Shown here: positions 17,647-26,220 of the stretch, in pieces
How the letters are laid out: each line of letters opens with the position of its first letter
Position numbering within the stretch: position 1 is the first letter of the stretch
Source of the DNA: Prevotellaceae bacterium
GTDB taxonomy: Bacteria; Bacteroidota; Bacteroidia; Bacteroidales; UBA932
Assembly (NCBI GenBank): GCA_031274595.1
Contig: JAISPX010000067.1
Location: forward strand, 1-37,915
Direction of reading: 5' to 3'
DNA: 37,915 nucleotides
Notes under the pieces: model-generated
The model's database searches: none
What the model saw: the letters and a program-made list of their open reading frames with translations, nothing else
What the model was told of the DNA's origin: nothing
Program-made: the position numbers and the translations under genes

Positions 17647-18024
17647 ATGAAATACAGAGTAGTAGAAAAGGGTAATCCGGGAAATCCCGAAGCCCCGAAA
17701 AAAAAGTATGCCAATCCTGTAAATGCAGGTAAATTTACGCTGAAAGATTTTGCCAAAGAGATTGCAGGGCGTTCGTCGCTCACGCGCGGCGATATTGAAA
17801 ACGTGTTGAACAACTTTATTGACGAGTTGCCAACGTTTCTCAAACTTGGGTTAAGCGTTAAATTAGGCGATTTTGGAACGCTGCGCCTGAACCTTATAAG
17901 CGAAGGCGTAGAGGCTGACCAGACATTTACCACAGCCAATATCAAAGGCGCAAAAGTGATTTTCACGCCCGGCGTAGAACTAAAAGAAAGCCTGAAAAGC
18001 ATATCTTTTGAGGAAGACAAGTAA
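17647..18024 (+). CDS. HU-related DNA-binding protein (HU-HIG domain), copy 1
   Basis: This 125-residue protein is of the Bacteroidetes-specific HU-related family. It opens with the family's lead YRVVEKGNPGNPEAPKKKYA. The HU fold follows: helices in LKDFAKEIAGRSSLTRGDIENVLNNFIDEL, then the beta arm region LGLSVKLGDFGTLRLNLISEG, closing with VIFTPGVELKESLKSISF. Members bind DNA as histone-like dimers; specific roles are poorly known. A paralogue is at 23639. A 22-bp hairpin array lies directly upstream and a terminator follows. Confidence 0.93.
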   Translation: MKYRVVEKGNPGNPEAPKKKYANPVNAGKFTLKDFAKEIAGRSSLTRGDIENVLNNFIDELPTFLKLGLSVKLGDFGTLRLNLISEGVEADQTFTTANIKGAKVIFTPGVELKESLKSISFEEDK

Positions 18025-18056
18025 GCCACAGGCACTGGCGATATCGAATACAAAAT

Positions 18057-18094
18057 AATTCATTCGGCGTAATTTACCTTGCGCCGAATGAATT
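18057..18094 (+). terminator. terminator after HU-related copy 1
   Basis: A 13-bp perfect stem (18057-18069 with 18082-18094, core CATTCGGCG) with a 12-base loop, followed by TGTATTATTTTT. An outer ATACAAA/TTTGTAT segment can pair further with a small bulge. It separates the HU-related gene from the TPR gene. Confidence 0.75.
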
Positions 18095-18120
18095 TGTATT
18101 ATTTTTCATAACCAAAATTT

Positions 18121-20028
18121 ATGACAACCGAAGAAAAAGAAAAACTGGCACAAGAATACTTTAAACAAGGATACGATTGTGCAGACAAAGGCGATTATGA
18201 CAAAGCCATTGAATATTATAATAAAGTTATAGAATTAAAGCCGGATACTGAAACAGCATATAACAATCTGGGAATCGCTTATCATAATAAAGGCGATAAT
18301 GACAAAGCCATTGAATATTATAAAAAGGCGATAGAATTAAAGCCTGATGATGCATTTGCATATTCTAATTTAGGGCTTGCTTATGATAACACAGGCAATT
18401 ATGACAAAGCCATTGAATATTATAAAAAGGCTATAGAATTAAAGCCTGATGATGCAATTACATATTATAATTTTGGAATCGTTTATTATCACAAAGGCGA
18501 TAATGACAAAGCCATAGGATATTGGAATGAAACTATAATATTAAAGCCTGATTATACAGATGCATATTACAATCTGGGATTTGCTTATTATAACAAAGGC
18601 GATAATGACAAAGCCATTGAATATTATAACAAAGCCGTAGAATTAAAACCTGATTTTACAAATGCATATAACAATTTGGGAGTTGCTTATTATTACAAAG
18701 GTGATTATGACAAAGCCATTGAATATTATAACAAAGCCGTAGAATTAAAGCCTGATGATGCAACGGTATATAACAATATAGGCGAAGCTTATTATTACAA
18801 AGGCGATTATGATAAAGCTATTGAATATTGGAATAAAGCCATAGAATTAAAGCCAGATGATGCAATGGCATATTACAATCTGGGGGATGCCTACAGAAAG
18901 AAAGGCGATTATGACAAAGCCATAGAATATTATAACAAAGCCATAGAAATTGATGATAAGTATTTTTCTCAAACCTTACAGAAGTATAATGTGAGTAAAG
19001 ATAATCCAAACTTTACAAATTACAAACAAATCTACGGAACCTCGTACTGTATAATGCGATTGCTGCACGTAAGCAATACTGAAGAAACGCTTACGGGTTT
19101 TGCGCATTATACTCGAAAAGAAACGGCAGAGAAACTTTTAATAAAAGACAAAGAAGATAAAACTTCACCATTTAGATTAAATTCTATTACAACTTCAAAC
19201 GACCCTACGGAAGGAGAGATTGCCTTTGACTATCTCGGCTTGGAAAATAAAACAACTAACAAAGATTATCAGGCATTTATCGCTTGTTTTACTTTCGACC
19301 CCGAATGTTTGAATCAGTTTCGTCTCTACGGCAAGGAGCAGGGTAAAGAAGCGACAGGAGTCAGTATTCTTTTCAAGAAAACGTTTTTTGCGGAAAAACC
19401 AACAGGTTTGGCTGCTGGATTATTAATGAGCGGTAGCGATAGTGTTATAAGAGATAGTAAAACAGAAACAAAAGAAGATTATGCACTCTATCGTTGCATT
19501 TATATAGACCCTGTTACAAAGCAGATTATTTCATTGGGACATAAGGACGATTACACATTTTTCCGTGATGTGTTGAACGGAAAAAAGGATGGTGAAAAAT
19601 TGTCGGAGAAAAAACAAATGGAAATAAACAAAATAACCAAATACAAAAAAGAAATCAACCACAAACTGAAAGATATCAGAAAAGAATTTAACGAATTAAA
19701 GAAACTGATAAATAAAGTAAAAGGTGAAAAAGCCTTGATTTGTGATTTGTTGATTAATCTGCGTTATTTGGTAAAGCATGTTGCCTTTAATGAAGAGCAG
19801 GAATGTAGAGTTGTAAAAGTGGCTAAACTCAGCGACCACGCGCAAGTAAAATTGGATGGCGACAATATTTTTATCAACACAAGAAGCATAGTTGATTATT
19901 ATGTGGACAAAGTTTATTTTGCGCCTAAGGCTGCCGATATAGAGCTGTTTCAAGAAAAATTAGGCTATGATGGCGTAACGGATATTCAATGCCTGCAATG
20001 CACTCATCCGATAAGGCTTCCGAAATAG
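18121..20028 (+). CDS. TPR protein with DUF2971-like C-terminal domain
   Basis: The 635-residue protein has two parts. Residues about 8-285 are eight near-identical 34-residue tetratricopeptide repeats (consensus AYYNLGxAYYxKGDYDKAIEYYNKAIELKPDD), a protein-docking scaffold. Residues about 315-625 resemble DUF2971: FAHYTRKETAEKLL, then SITTSNDPTEGE, AFIACFTFDPECLNQFRLYG, a helical insert rich in Lys and Glu (about 500-545), and the closing KHVAFNEEQECRVVKV with VDKVYFAP. DUF2971 proteins have no established biochemical role to my knowledge; some occur near defence genes. No signal peptide, so cytoplasmic. The 102-bp DNA repeats are similar enough to gain or lose units by recombination. Own start after the HU-gene terminator. 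Confidence 0.85.
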   Translation: MTTEEKEKLAQEYFKQGYDCADKGDYDKAIEYYNKVIELKPDTETAYNNLGIAYHNKGDNDKAIEYYKKAIELKPDDAFAYSNLGLAYDNTGNYDKAIEYYKKAIELKPDDAITYYNFGIVYYHKGDNDKAIGYWNETIILKPDYTDAYYNLGFAYYNKGDNDKAIEYYNKAVELKPDFTNAYNNLGVAYYYKGDYDKAIEYYNKAVELKPDDATVYNNIGEAYYYKGDYDKAIEYWNKAIELKPDDAMAYYNLGDAYRKKGDYDKAIEYYNKAIEIDDKYFSQTLQKYNVSKDNPNFTNYKQIYGTSYCIMRLLHVSNTEETLTGFAHYTRKETAEKLLIKDKEDKTSPFRLNSITTSNDPTEGEIAFDYLGLENKTTNKDYQAFIACFTFDPECLNQFRLYGKEQGKEATGVSILFKKTFFAEKPTGLAAGLLMSGSDSVIRDSKTETKEDYALYRCIYIDPVTKQIISLGHKDDYTFFRDVLNGKKDGEKLSEKKQMEINKITKYKKEINHKLKDIRKEFNELKKLINKVKGEKALICDLLINLRYLVKHVAFNEEQECRVVKVAKLSDHAQVKLDGDNIFINTRSIVDYYVDKVYFAPKAADIELFQEKLGYDGVTDIQCLQCTHPIRLPK

Positions 20029-20074
20029 CAGCATATTTATACCTTTAAAAATTATCATTAATTTTGCGGTGAAT

Positions 20075-20512
20075 ATGAAAGATTTGCAAATTAGATTATG
20101 CACAGACAATGATTACGCATCGGTTTTTGAACTGCTAAGACAATTATGGAACAAGCAGTTAAATTACGAGATGCTTCAATCCGTATATAATAATGCCTTG
20201 AAATCAGACAGCCAAAAACTTATTGTCTGTTTGGTTGATAATAAGGTAACGGGCTTTTGTTCGTTGACAATTAAGAATAACCTGTGGCAAGCCGGAAATT
20301 TGGGACATATAGATGAACTAATTGTAGATAAAAATCATCGCAGGCAAGGCATTGGAAGAAAACTAATGGATGAAATTACAAAAATAGCAAAGGAAAATAA
20401 CTGTAAAAGAATAGAATTGGATTCGGCATTTCATCGAAAAGAGGCGCATCAATTCTACGAAAATTCAGGATATGAAAATCGGGCGTATTTATTTTCAAAA
20501 GCAATTACTTGA
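20075..20512 (+). CDS. GNAT family N-acetyltransferase
   Basis: This 145-residue protein of the GNAT fold transfers acetyl from acetyl-CoA to an unknown amine. The acetyl-CoA loop RRQGIGRKLMDEI is clear, preceded by the strand GHIDELIVDKNH and followed by RIELDSAFHRKEAHQFYENSGYE. A GTG at 20069 is an in-frame alternative start, but the -7 box TAATTTTG (20059-20066) puts transcription at about 20071-20074, so ATG 20075 is preferred and the message would be almost leaderless. Confidence 0.88.
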   Translation: MKDLQIRLCTDNDYASVFELLRQLWNKQLNYEMLQSVYNNALKSDSQKLIVCLVDNKVTGFCSLTIKNNLWQAGNLGHIDELIVDKNHRRQGIGRKLMDEITKIAKENNCKRIELDSAFHRKEAHQFYENSGYENRAYLFSKAIT

Positions 20513-20565
20513 TTTCCGTTTGTTCGGCGTAGTGTATTTATTGTCCATAATATGTTAGCGCGACC

Positions 20566-21717
20566 TCAATCCGTCATGTTACGGGTTTGTTCAAATATGC
20601 TTTTGTCGTCGGGTCCGGGATTGGGTTTGAAATTTTCGGATTCTTCAAGTTTTTTGAGGATTTTTTCTTCATCTTTGCTTAATTTTTTGGGAATCCAAAC
20701 GCTGACATATACGAGCAAATCGCCAATGCCGTAGCCGTTTACATCTGGAATACCCTTGCCTTTCAGTCGCAATATTTTTCCAGATTGAGTTCCTGCCGCA
20801 ATTTTGATTTTTACTTTTCCGTCAACTGTTGGAATTTCGGCTGTACAGCCAAGAGCGGCTTGAGGAATATTTATGAACAGCGTATATAACAAATCGTTAC
20901 CATCGCGGATAAGTTCTTTGTCGGGCATTTCTTCAACCAGCACAAGCAGGTCGCCGTTTATTCCGCCGCGTCTTGCCGCGTTTCCTTTTTCTGATACTGT
21001 AAGTTGCATTCCTTCGCCAATGCCGGCAGGAATTTTGAAACTTATTTCCGACTCCTGTTTAACTGTTCCTTCGCCGCGGCAATGGCTGCACGGCGTTACA
21101 ATAGTTTTTCCAAGTCCCTGACATGCCTGACAGACTGAAACCTGCTGCATTTGTCCAAACATTGTTCTTGCTATTCTTACTGTTTTTCCAGAGCCGTTGC
21201 ACGACTGGCAAATGTTGAGTTTTCCATCTTTGGCGCCGCTGCCGTTGCAATGGCTGCATGAAACAAGTTTGTTTATTTTTATTTTTTTCTCAACGCCTTT
21301 TACAATTTCTTCGAGCGTAAGTTTTATGCGAATGCGAATATCCGAGCCGCGATTTAGATGTTGTTGCGAATTACCGTTTCCTCCGCCGAATATCGAACTG
21401 AAAGCATTTCCGAAATGTCCTCCGAAAATATCTCCGAAATGAGAAAAAATATCTTCCATATTCATGTTAAAACCGCTGTCGCCTGCGCCGTTTTCAAATC
21501 CCGCATGTCCAAACTGGTCGTAGCGGGCGCGTTTGTTTGCATCGCCAAGAGCGTCGTACGCTTCGGCGGCTTCTTTGAATTTTTCTTCGGCTTCTTTATC
21601 GCCCGGATTTTTATCGGGATGATATTGAATAGCCTTTTGGCGATAGGCTTTTTTTATTTCTTCGACAGTTGCGTTTTTTTGTACGCCTAACACTTCGTAA
21701 TAATCTCGTTTTGCCAT
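20566..21717 (-). CDS. dnaJ: chaperone protein DnaJ
   Basis: This 383-residue type I J-protein stimulates DnaK ATPase and binds unfolded proteins. It has the J domain with the HPD triplet (QYHPDKNPG), a Gly/Phe-rich linker (about 75-120), and a zinc domain with four CxxCxGxG motifs ([32 protein letters not shown]). The C-terminal substrate-binding domains include [16 protein letters not shown]. It begins 4 bases after the grpE stop codon, so the two are co-transcribed. Confidence 0.98.
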   Translation of the reverse strand: MAKRDYYEVLGVQKNATVEEIKKAYRQKAIQYHPDKNPGDKEAEEKFKEAAEAYDALGDANKRARYDQFGHAGFENGAGDSGFNMNMEDIFSHFGDIFGGHFGNAFSSIFGGGNGNSQQHLNRGSDIRIRIKLTLEEIVKGVEKKIKINKLVSCSHCNGSGAKDGKLNICQSCNGSGKTVRIARTMFGQMQQVSVCQACQGLGKTIVTPCSHCRGEGTVKQESEISFKIPAGIGEGMQLTVSEKGNAARRGGINGDLLVLVEEMPDKELIRDGNDLLYTLFINIPQAALGCTAEIPTVDGKVKIKIAAGTQSGKILRLKGKGIPDVNGYGIGDLLVYVSVWIPKKLSKDEEKILKKLEESENFKPNPGPDDKSIFEQTRNMTD

Positions 21718-21721
21718 AAAT

Positions 21722-22270
21722 TTATTCTCCTACAATTACTTTGGCAAAACGTATTACTTTATCGTTAAGCATGTAACCTTTTTGAGCAATGTCAATAATT
21801 TTTCCTTTTTTCGATTCGTCCGATACAGAAAATTTTGTAACGGCATCATGTATATTTGTATCAAATTCTTGGTCGATTGCGTCAATCTCCGTCAATCCCT
21901 GCGATTTGAGAAATCCCAATAATTTGGTTTGAATTAATAAAACGCCTTCTTTTATTGCTTCGATATCAGTTGCTGTTTCAAATGATTGAACGCAGCGGTC
22001 GAAATCGTCAAGAACAGGAAGCAGACCTTTTATAATTTCTTCGCCGCCATTACGCAAAATATCAAGTTTCTCACGAGCAGTACGTTTGCGATAATTGTCA
22101 AATTCGGCAGACAAACGCAAATATTTGTCATTGGCTTCTGCCAATTTTTCCTCAAAACTTGATTCTTCTGCCTGAATTTCACTTGTATTTTCTGCTTCTA
22201 AATTTTCGTTTTCAATATTTTTGTTTATATTGCTCTGATTTTCTTTGTTTTTATTGCTTTTGTCTTTCAT
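21722..22270 (-). CDS. grpE: nucleotide exchange factor GrpE
   Basis: This 182-residue protein releases ADP from DnaK. The acidic Asn/Glu-rich N-terminus (about 1-50) leads into the long dimerising helix ([23 protein letters not shown]), and the beta domain carries [12 protein letters not shown] and [22 protein letters not shown] 22270 is preferred over a TTG two codons upstream. Paired with dnaJ; dnaK is not in the window. Confidence 0.96.
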   Translation of the reverse strand: MKDKSNKNKENQSNINKNIENENLEAENTSEIQAEESSFEEKLAEANDKYLRLSAEFDNYRKRTAREKLDILRNGGEEIIKGLLPVLDDFDRCVQSFETATDIEAIKEGVLLIQTKLLGFLKSQGLTEIDAIDQEFDTNIHDAVTKFSVSDESKKGKIIDIAQKGYMLNDKVIRFAKVIVGE

Positions 22271-22443
22271 ATCCAAATATCTAAAAATTTGATGTTAATT
22301 TAATAAACAAAAGTCTTGCCAAATAAAAAACAGTGCCAAAAAGTCAGAATATAAAAATCAGAAGTCGGATTTTTTTGTTTTTTCGGTTAATCAATATTAT
22401 TTCATATTAATTTTTACCTTTGCACATCAAAAAGATTCGGAGA

Positions 22444-23229
22444 ATGTACAAATTTATAAGTCTTGCAAGCGGCAGTAGCGGAAATTGTTTTTATATAGGA
22501 ACAAGCGATTACGGATTTCTCATAGACGCGGGAATTGCCGCCAGAAATATAAGAAAGCGTTTGATTAATGCAGGATTGAGTTTAAATAACGTTCGTGCAG
22601 TATTCATTACTCACGACCATATTGATCATGTAAAATCGGCAGGCATTTTGAGCGAAAAATCGTTTTTGCCTGTATATGCAACCGAAAAAACTCATGAAGC
22701 AATGGATAACAGTTATATTCTTCGGAATAAAGTCTATTCTAATAAACGTATTATTGAAAAAAAAACGCCGCTGGTGTTTGATGATTTTTGTATAGAAGCA
22801 TTTGGCGTTTCGCACGATGGCTTGGATTGTGTAGGCTATACGATTAGTTTTGCAGATAAACGTTTTACTCTTGTTACCGATTTGGGATATATTTGCGAAA
22901 ATGCAAAAGAACATATCTGCAAGGCAAATTATCTTGTTATTGAAGCAAATTATGATGAAGAAATGCTTGATGCAGGAAAATATCCTTTATCTCTGCAACA
23001 ACGCATTAAAGGAAATTCGGGGCATTTGAGCAACATGCAAACGGCAGAATTTTTGTCGGAAAATATTAATGAAAAATTAAGTCATATCTGGCTTTGTCAT
23101 TTAAGCAAAGAGAATAATTTACCTGATTTGGCATACAAAACCGTTTCTGAAAAACTTATCGAAAAAGGAATAAACGCTAATCTTTACGTGCTTCCGCGCA
23201 CATCTCCAAGCAGTGTTTTCTCGTTATAA
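22444..23229 (+). CDS. MBL-fold metallo-hydrolase (WalJ/YycJ-like)
   Basis: This 261-residue metallo-beta-lactamase-fold protein has the metal motif HDHIDH at residues 57-62 (HxHxDH) and the family opening FISLASGSSGNCFYIGT. Further ligands are likely at FGVSHDGLDCVGY and in GHLSNMQTAEFL. It resembles WalJ/YycJ-type hydrolases, for which nuclease activity has been proposed. ATG 22444 is preferred because the longer frame starts inside the -7 box TACCTTTG at 22415-22422. Confidence 0.88.
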   Translation: MYKFISLASGSSGNCFYIGTSDYGFLIDAGIAARNIRKRLINAGLSLNNVRAVFITHDHIDHVKSAGILSEKSFLPVYATEKTHEAMDNSYILRNKVYSNKRIIEKKTPLVFDDFCIEAFGVSHDGLDCVGYTISFADKRFTLVTDLGYICENAKEHICKANYLVIEANYDEEMLDAGKYPLSLQQRIKGNSGHLSNMQTAEFLSENINEKLSHIWLCHLSKENNLPDLAYKTVSEKLIEKGINANLYVLPRTSPSSVFSL

Positions 23230-23330
23230 TACAAAATTGAGAAAGACCGAAATTATTCATCTTAACACTAAACAGCCATCAAAGTTCGCTTAATTTTCTT
23301 TTTTAATATCCGTATTATGTTTTATTTGTT

Positions 23331-23347
23331 TCGCCTTGCAAAGGCGA
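23331..23347 (+). terminator. probable terminator after the MBL gene
   Basis: A perfect 7-bp stem TCGCCTT/AAGGCGA with loop GCA is followed by GATTTTATTT. It lies about 100 bases past the stop codon, somewhat far for a dedicated terminator. Confidence 0.5.
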
Positions 23348-23539
23348 GATTTTATTTACTATTTTATTATTTACGATTAACTATTTACCATTATATCATT
23401 AACCATTAGAATAAAATACCCAAATAGTAAATATTTTAACACTTCCGGATGTTTTTTACTTCTGATGTTATCGGAAGTTATCATAAGCATATCAGTAAAA
23501 TAATAGTCATATTTGACATAACGAAAAAATTAGTCTGAT

Positions 23540-23570
23540 TTTGTAATATTTTAGAAATTAATTATTTTTG
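23540..23570 (+). promoter_or_regulatory. promoter of HU-related copy 2
   Basis: TTTG (23540-23543), a 19-nt gap, and TATTTTTG (23563-23570), an exact Bacteroidetes promoter. Transcription should start at about 23575-23578, directly before the leader hairpin. Confidence 0.8.
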
Positions 23571-23580
23571 CAGCATAAAA

Positions 23581-23618
23581 ACTTCCGATAAATTATATTA
23601 TCAGAAGTAGTTTTTTTT
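23581..23618 (+). promoter_or_regulatory. leader hairpin with T-run (possible attenuator)
   Basis: ACTTCCGATAA (23581-23591) pairs with TTATCAGAAGT (23598-23608) with a single mismatch, around a six-base loop. Eight T follow at 23611-23618. The structure sits at the very 5' end of the predicted HU transcript, some 20 bases before the start codon, and looks like an intrinsic terminator in the leader. Confidence 0.55.
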
Positions 23619-23638
23619 AATCATTTAATTTTAATATT

Positions 23639-24025
23639 ATGGCAGTAAAGTACATTGTTGTTCCACATGGGAATCCGGGAAATCCCGAAGCGCCGAAAAA
23701 GTTTTATGCTCAGGCAAAAGGCAGCGGCGAATTAACGCTCAGAAAATTGAGCAAAGAAATAGCCGAAGGTTCTACCACAGTAAGTGATACGGACGTGTTG
23801 GCTGTGTTAAACGACTTGACCAAAATCTTGAAAAGGCATTTGGATAACGGCGAAATTGTCCGTTTTGGCGATTTTGGCACATTTCAGGTTAGCCTAACAA
23901 GCGAGGGCGCTGAAACGGAAGAAAAATTTCACCCTTCATTAATCAAAAACCCGAAAGTAGCATTTCGTCCGGGTATTGATTTGAAGGAAATGCTTGCAAC
24001 ATTGAAGTACGAGAAGGTTAAATAA
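23639..24025 (+). CDS. HU-related DNA-binding protein (HU-HIG domain), copy 2
   Basis: This 128-residue paralogue of the protein at 17647 shares the lead GNPGNPEAPKKFYA, the helical LTLRKLSKEIAEGSTTVSDTDVLAVLNDL, the arm IVRFGDFGTFQVSLTSEGAE, and the closing VAFRPGIDLKEMLATLKYEK. It should be a dimeric histone-like DNA-binding protein. It has a consensus promoter and a leader hairpin upstream and a 22-bp array downstream. An RM locus with a structured leader lies next on the same strand. Confidence 0.93.
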   Translation: MAVKYIVVPHGNPGNPEAPKKFYAQAKGSGELTLRKLSKEIAEGSTTVSDTDVLAVLNDLTKILKRHLDNGEIVRFGDFGTFQVSLTSEGAETEEKFHPSLIKNPKVAFRPGIDLKEMLATLKYEKVK

Positions 24026-24045
24026 ATCAAAAAAACAGTTCGGTC

Positions 24046-24156
24046 AAAAGTTCGGAAAGCTTTTTTAAAAAGGTTTCCGAGCAATTTTTAAAAGGTTTCC
24101 GACCTTTCATTTAAAAGGTCGGAGAGCTTTTTGGAAAAGGTCGGAGAGTGTTTTAA
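24046..24156. repeat. 22-bp array behind HU-related copy 2
   Basis: Five units of 22, 22, 23, 22 and 22 bp start at 24046, 24068, 24090, 24113 and 24135, each opening AAAAG(G)T. Unit types are AAAAGGTTTCCGA and AAAAGGTCGGAGA, which are partly complementary to each other. A perfect 10-bp hairpin, TCCGACCTTT (24098-24107) with AAAGGTCGGA (24114-24123), spans the middle and is followed shortly by CTTTTT, so it may also terminate the HU transcript. Confidence 0.85.
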
Positions 24157-24234
24157 TTAAAAAGGAAAAGCAAATGTAAAAAGAAGATTTAAACAAAAAA
24201 GAAATAAATATTTGAGCTAACGCTCTTATTCTCA

Positions 24235-24394
24235 CATATTAGAAGTCTGGAAAATTTCAAATAGGTAATCGAGAATAAGGTCGCGAAGGTTCACGTCTTC
24301 GGGCGTGAACGGTTCGTGCTTATTTGATTACAATGGTTTTTCCAGACACCATAATATGTAAATAAGCAATTCACGAACAGTTTCACGCTTTTTT
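24235..24394 (+). ncRNA. structured leader with two alternative folds before the RM genes
   Basis: A long nested hairpin is closed by CATATTA/TAATATG (24235-24241 with 24352-24358) and GTCTGGAAAA/TTTTCCAGAC (24245-24254 with 24338-24347). It continues with GTAATC/GATTAC, AATAAG/CTTATT and CGCGAA/TTCGTG, and ends in a 9-bp stem 24289-24297 with 24302-24310 capped by a C(UUCG)G tetraloop. Both non-Watson-Crick pairs (24283-24317 and 24296-24303) are G-U wobbles only in plus-strand RNA. The 3' half (24303-24325) can instead pair with 24360-24388 in three blocks, and that fold is followed by six T at 24389-24394, as in a terminator. The layout is that of an antiterminator/terminator switch. No promoter was found close upstream. 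Confidence 0.6.
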
Positions 24395-24407
24395 ATTTGC
24401 TTAAAAG

Positions 24408-24434
24408 TTTAAGAGTACGGCGTAAACTCTTAAA
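24408..24434 (+). promoter_or_regulatory. hairpin directly before the RM start codon
   Basis: TTTAAGAG (24408-24415) pairs perfectly with CTCTTAAA (24427-24434), ending four bases before ATG 24439. It could limit ribosome access to the methylase message. Confidence 0.5.
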
Positions 24435-24438
24435 TAAA

Positions 24439-26217
24439 ATGGCAAACGAATTAAAAGAAGGTTACATTTACGATTATATTTCAGGAGAACAAGTAAAAGC
24501 AACTCCCGAAGAAATCGAAGCAGTACAGATTTTTGCAAGGCAACTTGTAGAGGATTACGGCTATTCAAAAGAACAAATACAAACACGACCGCAGTTTCGC
24601 GTAAAAGTTCGTCCTTCGGACACAAAAAAGGAATATCCTGTTGATATTGCGGTTTTCAATTCTGCTGAAAAATCAGATGACAATATTCACATTATTGTTG
24701 AATGCAAAAAGAAGAATCGCAAAGACGGGCGCAGCCAATTAGAAGATTATTTGCGATTTTCAAAGGCAAACTTGGGTGTTTGGTTTAATGGAGAAGAACG
24801 CTTTTATATCCAAAAAATTGAAAAAAACGGACAAGTAAAATTTGCCGAAATACCCAATATTCCTAAACACGGACAAAGAGTAGAAGATATTGGACTTTTC
24901 AAACGCTCGGAATTACAATCTACTCACAATCTAAAAACCACATTTAAAGCCATTCGTAACCATTTGGCTGCTAACGCAGTAGGCGCAACACGAGACGAAG
25001 TATTGGCACAACAACTTATCAATCTGATTTTCTGCAAAATATATGATGAACGATTTACCGAACCTGAAGAAATTGTAACATTCCGTGCAGGAATTGATGA
25101 AGATGTGAGCGATGTAACTACAAGAGTTTTAGACCTTTTTCAAAAAGTAAAACGCAAATACAGAGAAGTTTTAGATGACAATGATGTAATTACTCTTGAT
25201 GCAAATTCAGTCGTTTATGTTGTTGGCGAACTACAAAATTATTGTCTTATTGAAGCCGAAAGAGATGTGATTGCCGATGCTTTTGAAACATTTATTGGAC
25301 ACGCACTCAAAGGTGGGCAAGGACAGTTTTTTACGCCTCGCAATGTCGTCAAAATGATGGTTGAAATTCTTGACCCAAACGAAGAAGATATGATTATTGA
25401 CCCTGCTTGTGGTAGCGGTGGTTTCATTATTGAAACATTGCGGCATATTTGGCGAAAATTAGATGCCGAAGGCGAAAAATATCATTGGAACAAAAACAAT
25501 TTACAAGAAGAAAAAATGGAAGTTGCTCTCAACCGTATTAGGGGAATTGACAAAGATTATTTTTTATCAAAAATTGCAAAAGCCTATATGGCTATTATTG
25601 GTGATGGAAAAAGCGGAATTTTCACAGATGATAGTTTAGAGCGTCCGGAAAATTGGCAAGATAATACCAAATTAAAAATTGACACAGGCAAATTTAGTGT
25701 TGTGCTAACTAATCCGCCTTTTGGCTCAAAAATTCCTGTAAGCGGACAAAATAAACTGTCTCAATACGAACTTGCCCATAAATGGAAACAAAACAAGCAA
25801 ACAGGCGAATGGACAAAAGAAAAACTTGCCGACAAAGAAGCTCCGCAAATTCTTTTTATTGAACGCTGCTTACAACTTCTAAAATATGGAGGACGTATGG
25901 CTATTGTGTTGCCTGACGGTATTTTTGGAAATAATCAATTAGGCTATATTCGGCGTTTTATTATGAAACAGGCACGGTTAGTTGCTGTTATTGACATTCC
26001 ACTCGAAACATTTATGCCAAACACAGGCACCAAAACAAGTATTTTGATTGTACAAAAATTAAAATCAGAGAAAATCCCTGCTGATTACCCTGTATTTATG
26101 TGTGTTGCCGAAACTTGCGGACACGACCGAAGAGGAAATATCAAAGAAGAAGACGATATTTCACAAATTGCAACTGAATTTAAGAAATGGAAAAAACAAA
26201 ATAATTTTAGTTTTTAA
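24439..26217 (+). CDS. restriction-modification fusion: nuclease domain plus N6-adenine methylase
   Basis: The protein has 592 residues. Residues about 20-110 form an HsdR-N-type PD-(D/E)xK nuclease domain (D69 in VDIAVF, then E88-x-K90 in VECKKKN). After a helical linker comes an HsdM-type methylase with motif I DPACGSGG (321-328) and motif IV NPPF (425-428), which places methyl groups on adenine N6. With only a specificity subunit next to it and no separate HsdR, the pair resembles BcgI-like type IIB systems, where cutting and methylation sit in one chain. Alternatively it is a type I methylase whose nuclease-like domain is not catalytic. ATG 24439 (MANELKEG) is preferred to 24397, which lies in the leader. 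Gap to hsdS is three bases. Confidence 0.88.
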   Translation: MANELKEGYIYDYISGEQVKATPEEIEAVQIFARQLVEDYGYSKEQIQTRPQFRVKVRPSDTKKEYPVDIAVFNSAEKSDDNIHIIVECKKKNRKDGRSQLEDYLRFSKANLGVWFNGEERFYIQKIEKNGQVKFAEIPNIPKHGQRVEDIGLFKRSELQSTHNLKTTFKAIRNHLAANAVGATRDEVLAQQLINLIFCKIYDERFTEPEEIVTFRAGIDEDVSDVTTRVLDLFQKVKRKYREVLDDNDVITLDANSVVYVVGELQNYCLIEAERDVIADAFETFIGHALKGGQGQFFTPRNVVKMMVEILDPNEEDMIIDPACGSGGFIIETLRHIWRKLDAEGEKYHWNKNNLQEEKMEVALNRIRGIDKDYFLSKIAKAYMAIIGDGKSGIFTDDSLERPENWQDNTKLKIDTGKFSVVLTNPPFGSKIPVSGQNKLSQYELAHKWKQNKQTGEWTKEKLADKEAPQILFIERCLQLLKYGGRMAIVLPDGIFGNNQLGYIRRFIMKQARLVAVIDIPLETFMPNTGTKTSILIVQKLKSEKIPADYPVFMCVAETCGHDRRGNIKEEDDISQIATEFKKWKKQNNFSF

Positions 26218-26220
26218 ATT

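Larger units (their letters stand above)
23230..23580. other. intergenic region between MBL hydrolase and HU-related copy 2
   Basis: No gene is seen. It holds the hairpin at 23331-23347, AT-rich stretches of the TTAACTATTTACCATT type that also occur at 7190-7230 and 36430-36500, and two pairs of ACTTCC/GGAAGT motifs at 23441-23477. The HU promoter and leader hairpin lie at its right end. Confidence 0.6.

Noticed and set aside
17535-18053. 172-residue frame on the minus strand over HU-related copy 1
   Set aside because: Shadow of a well-recognised gene on the other strand, and it runs into the hairpin array.
18160-18960. CRISPR-like or satellite DNA with a 102-bp period
   Set aside because: The period equals 34 codons and the translation is a regular TPR series, so it is a protein repeat.
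23230-23580. Hidden tRNA or small RNA gene
   Set aside because: No cloverleaf, T-loop or conserved motif found; only AT-rich repeats and short hairpins.
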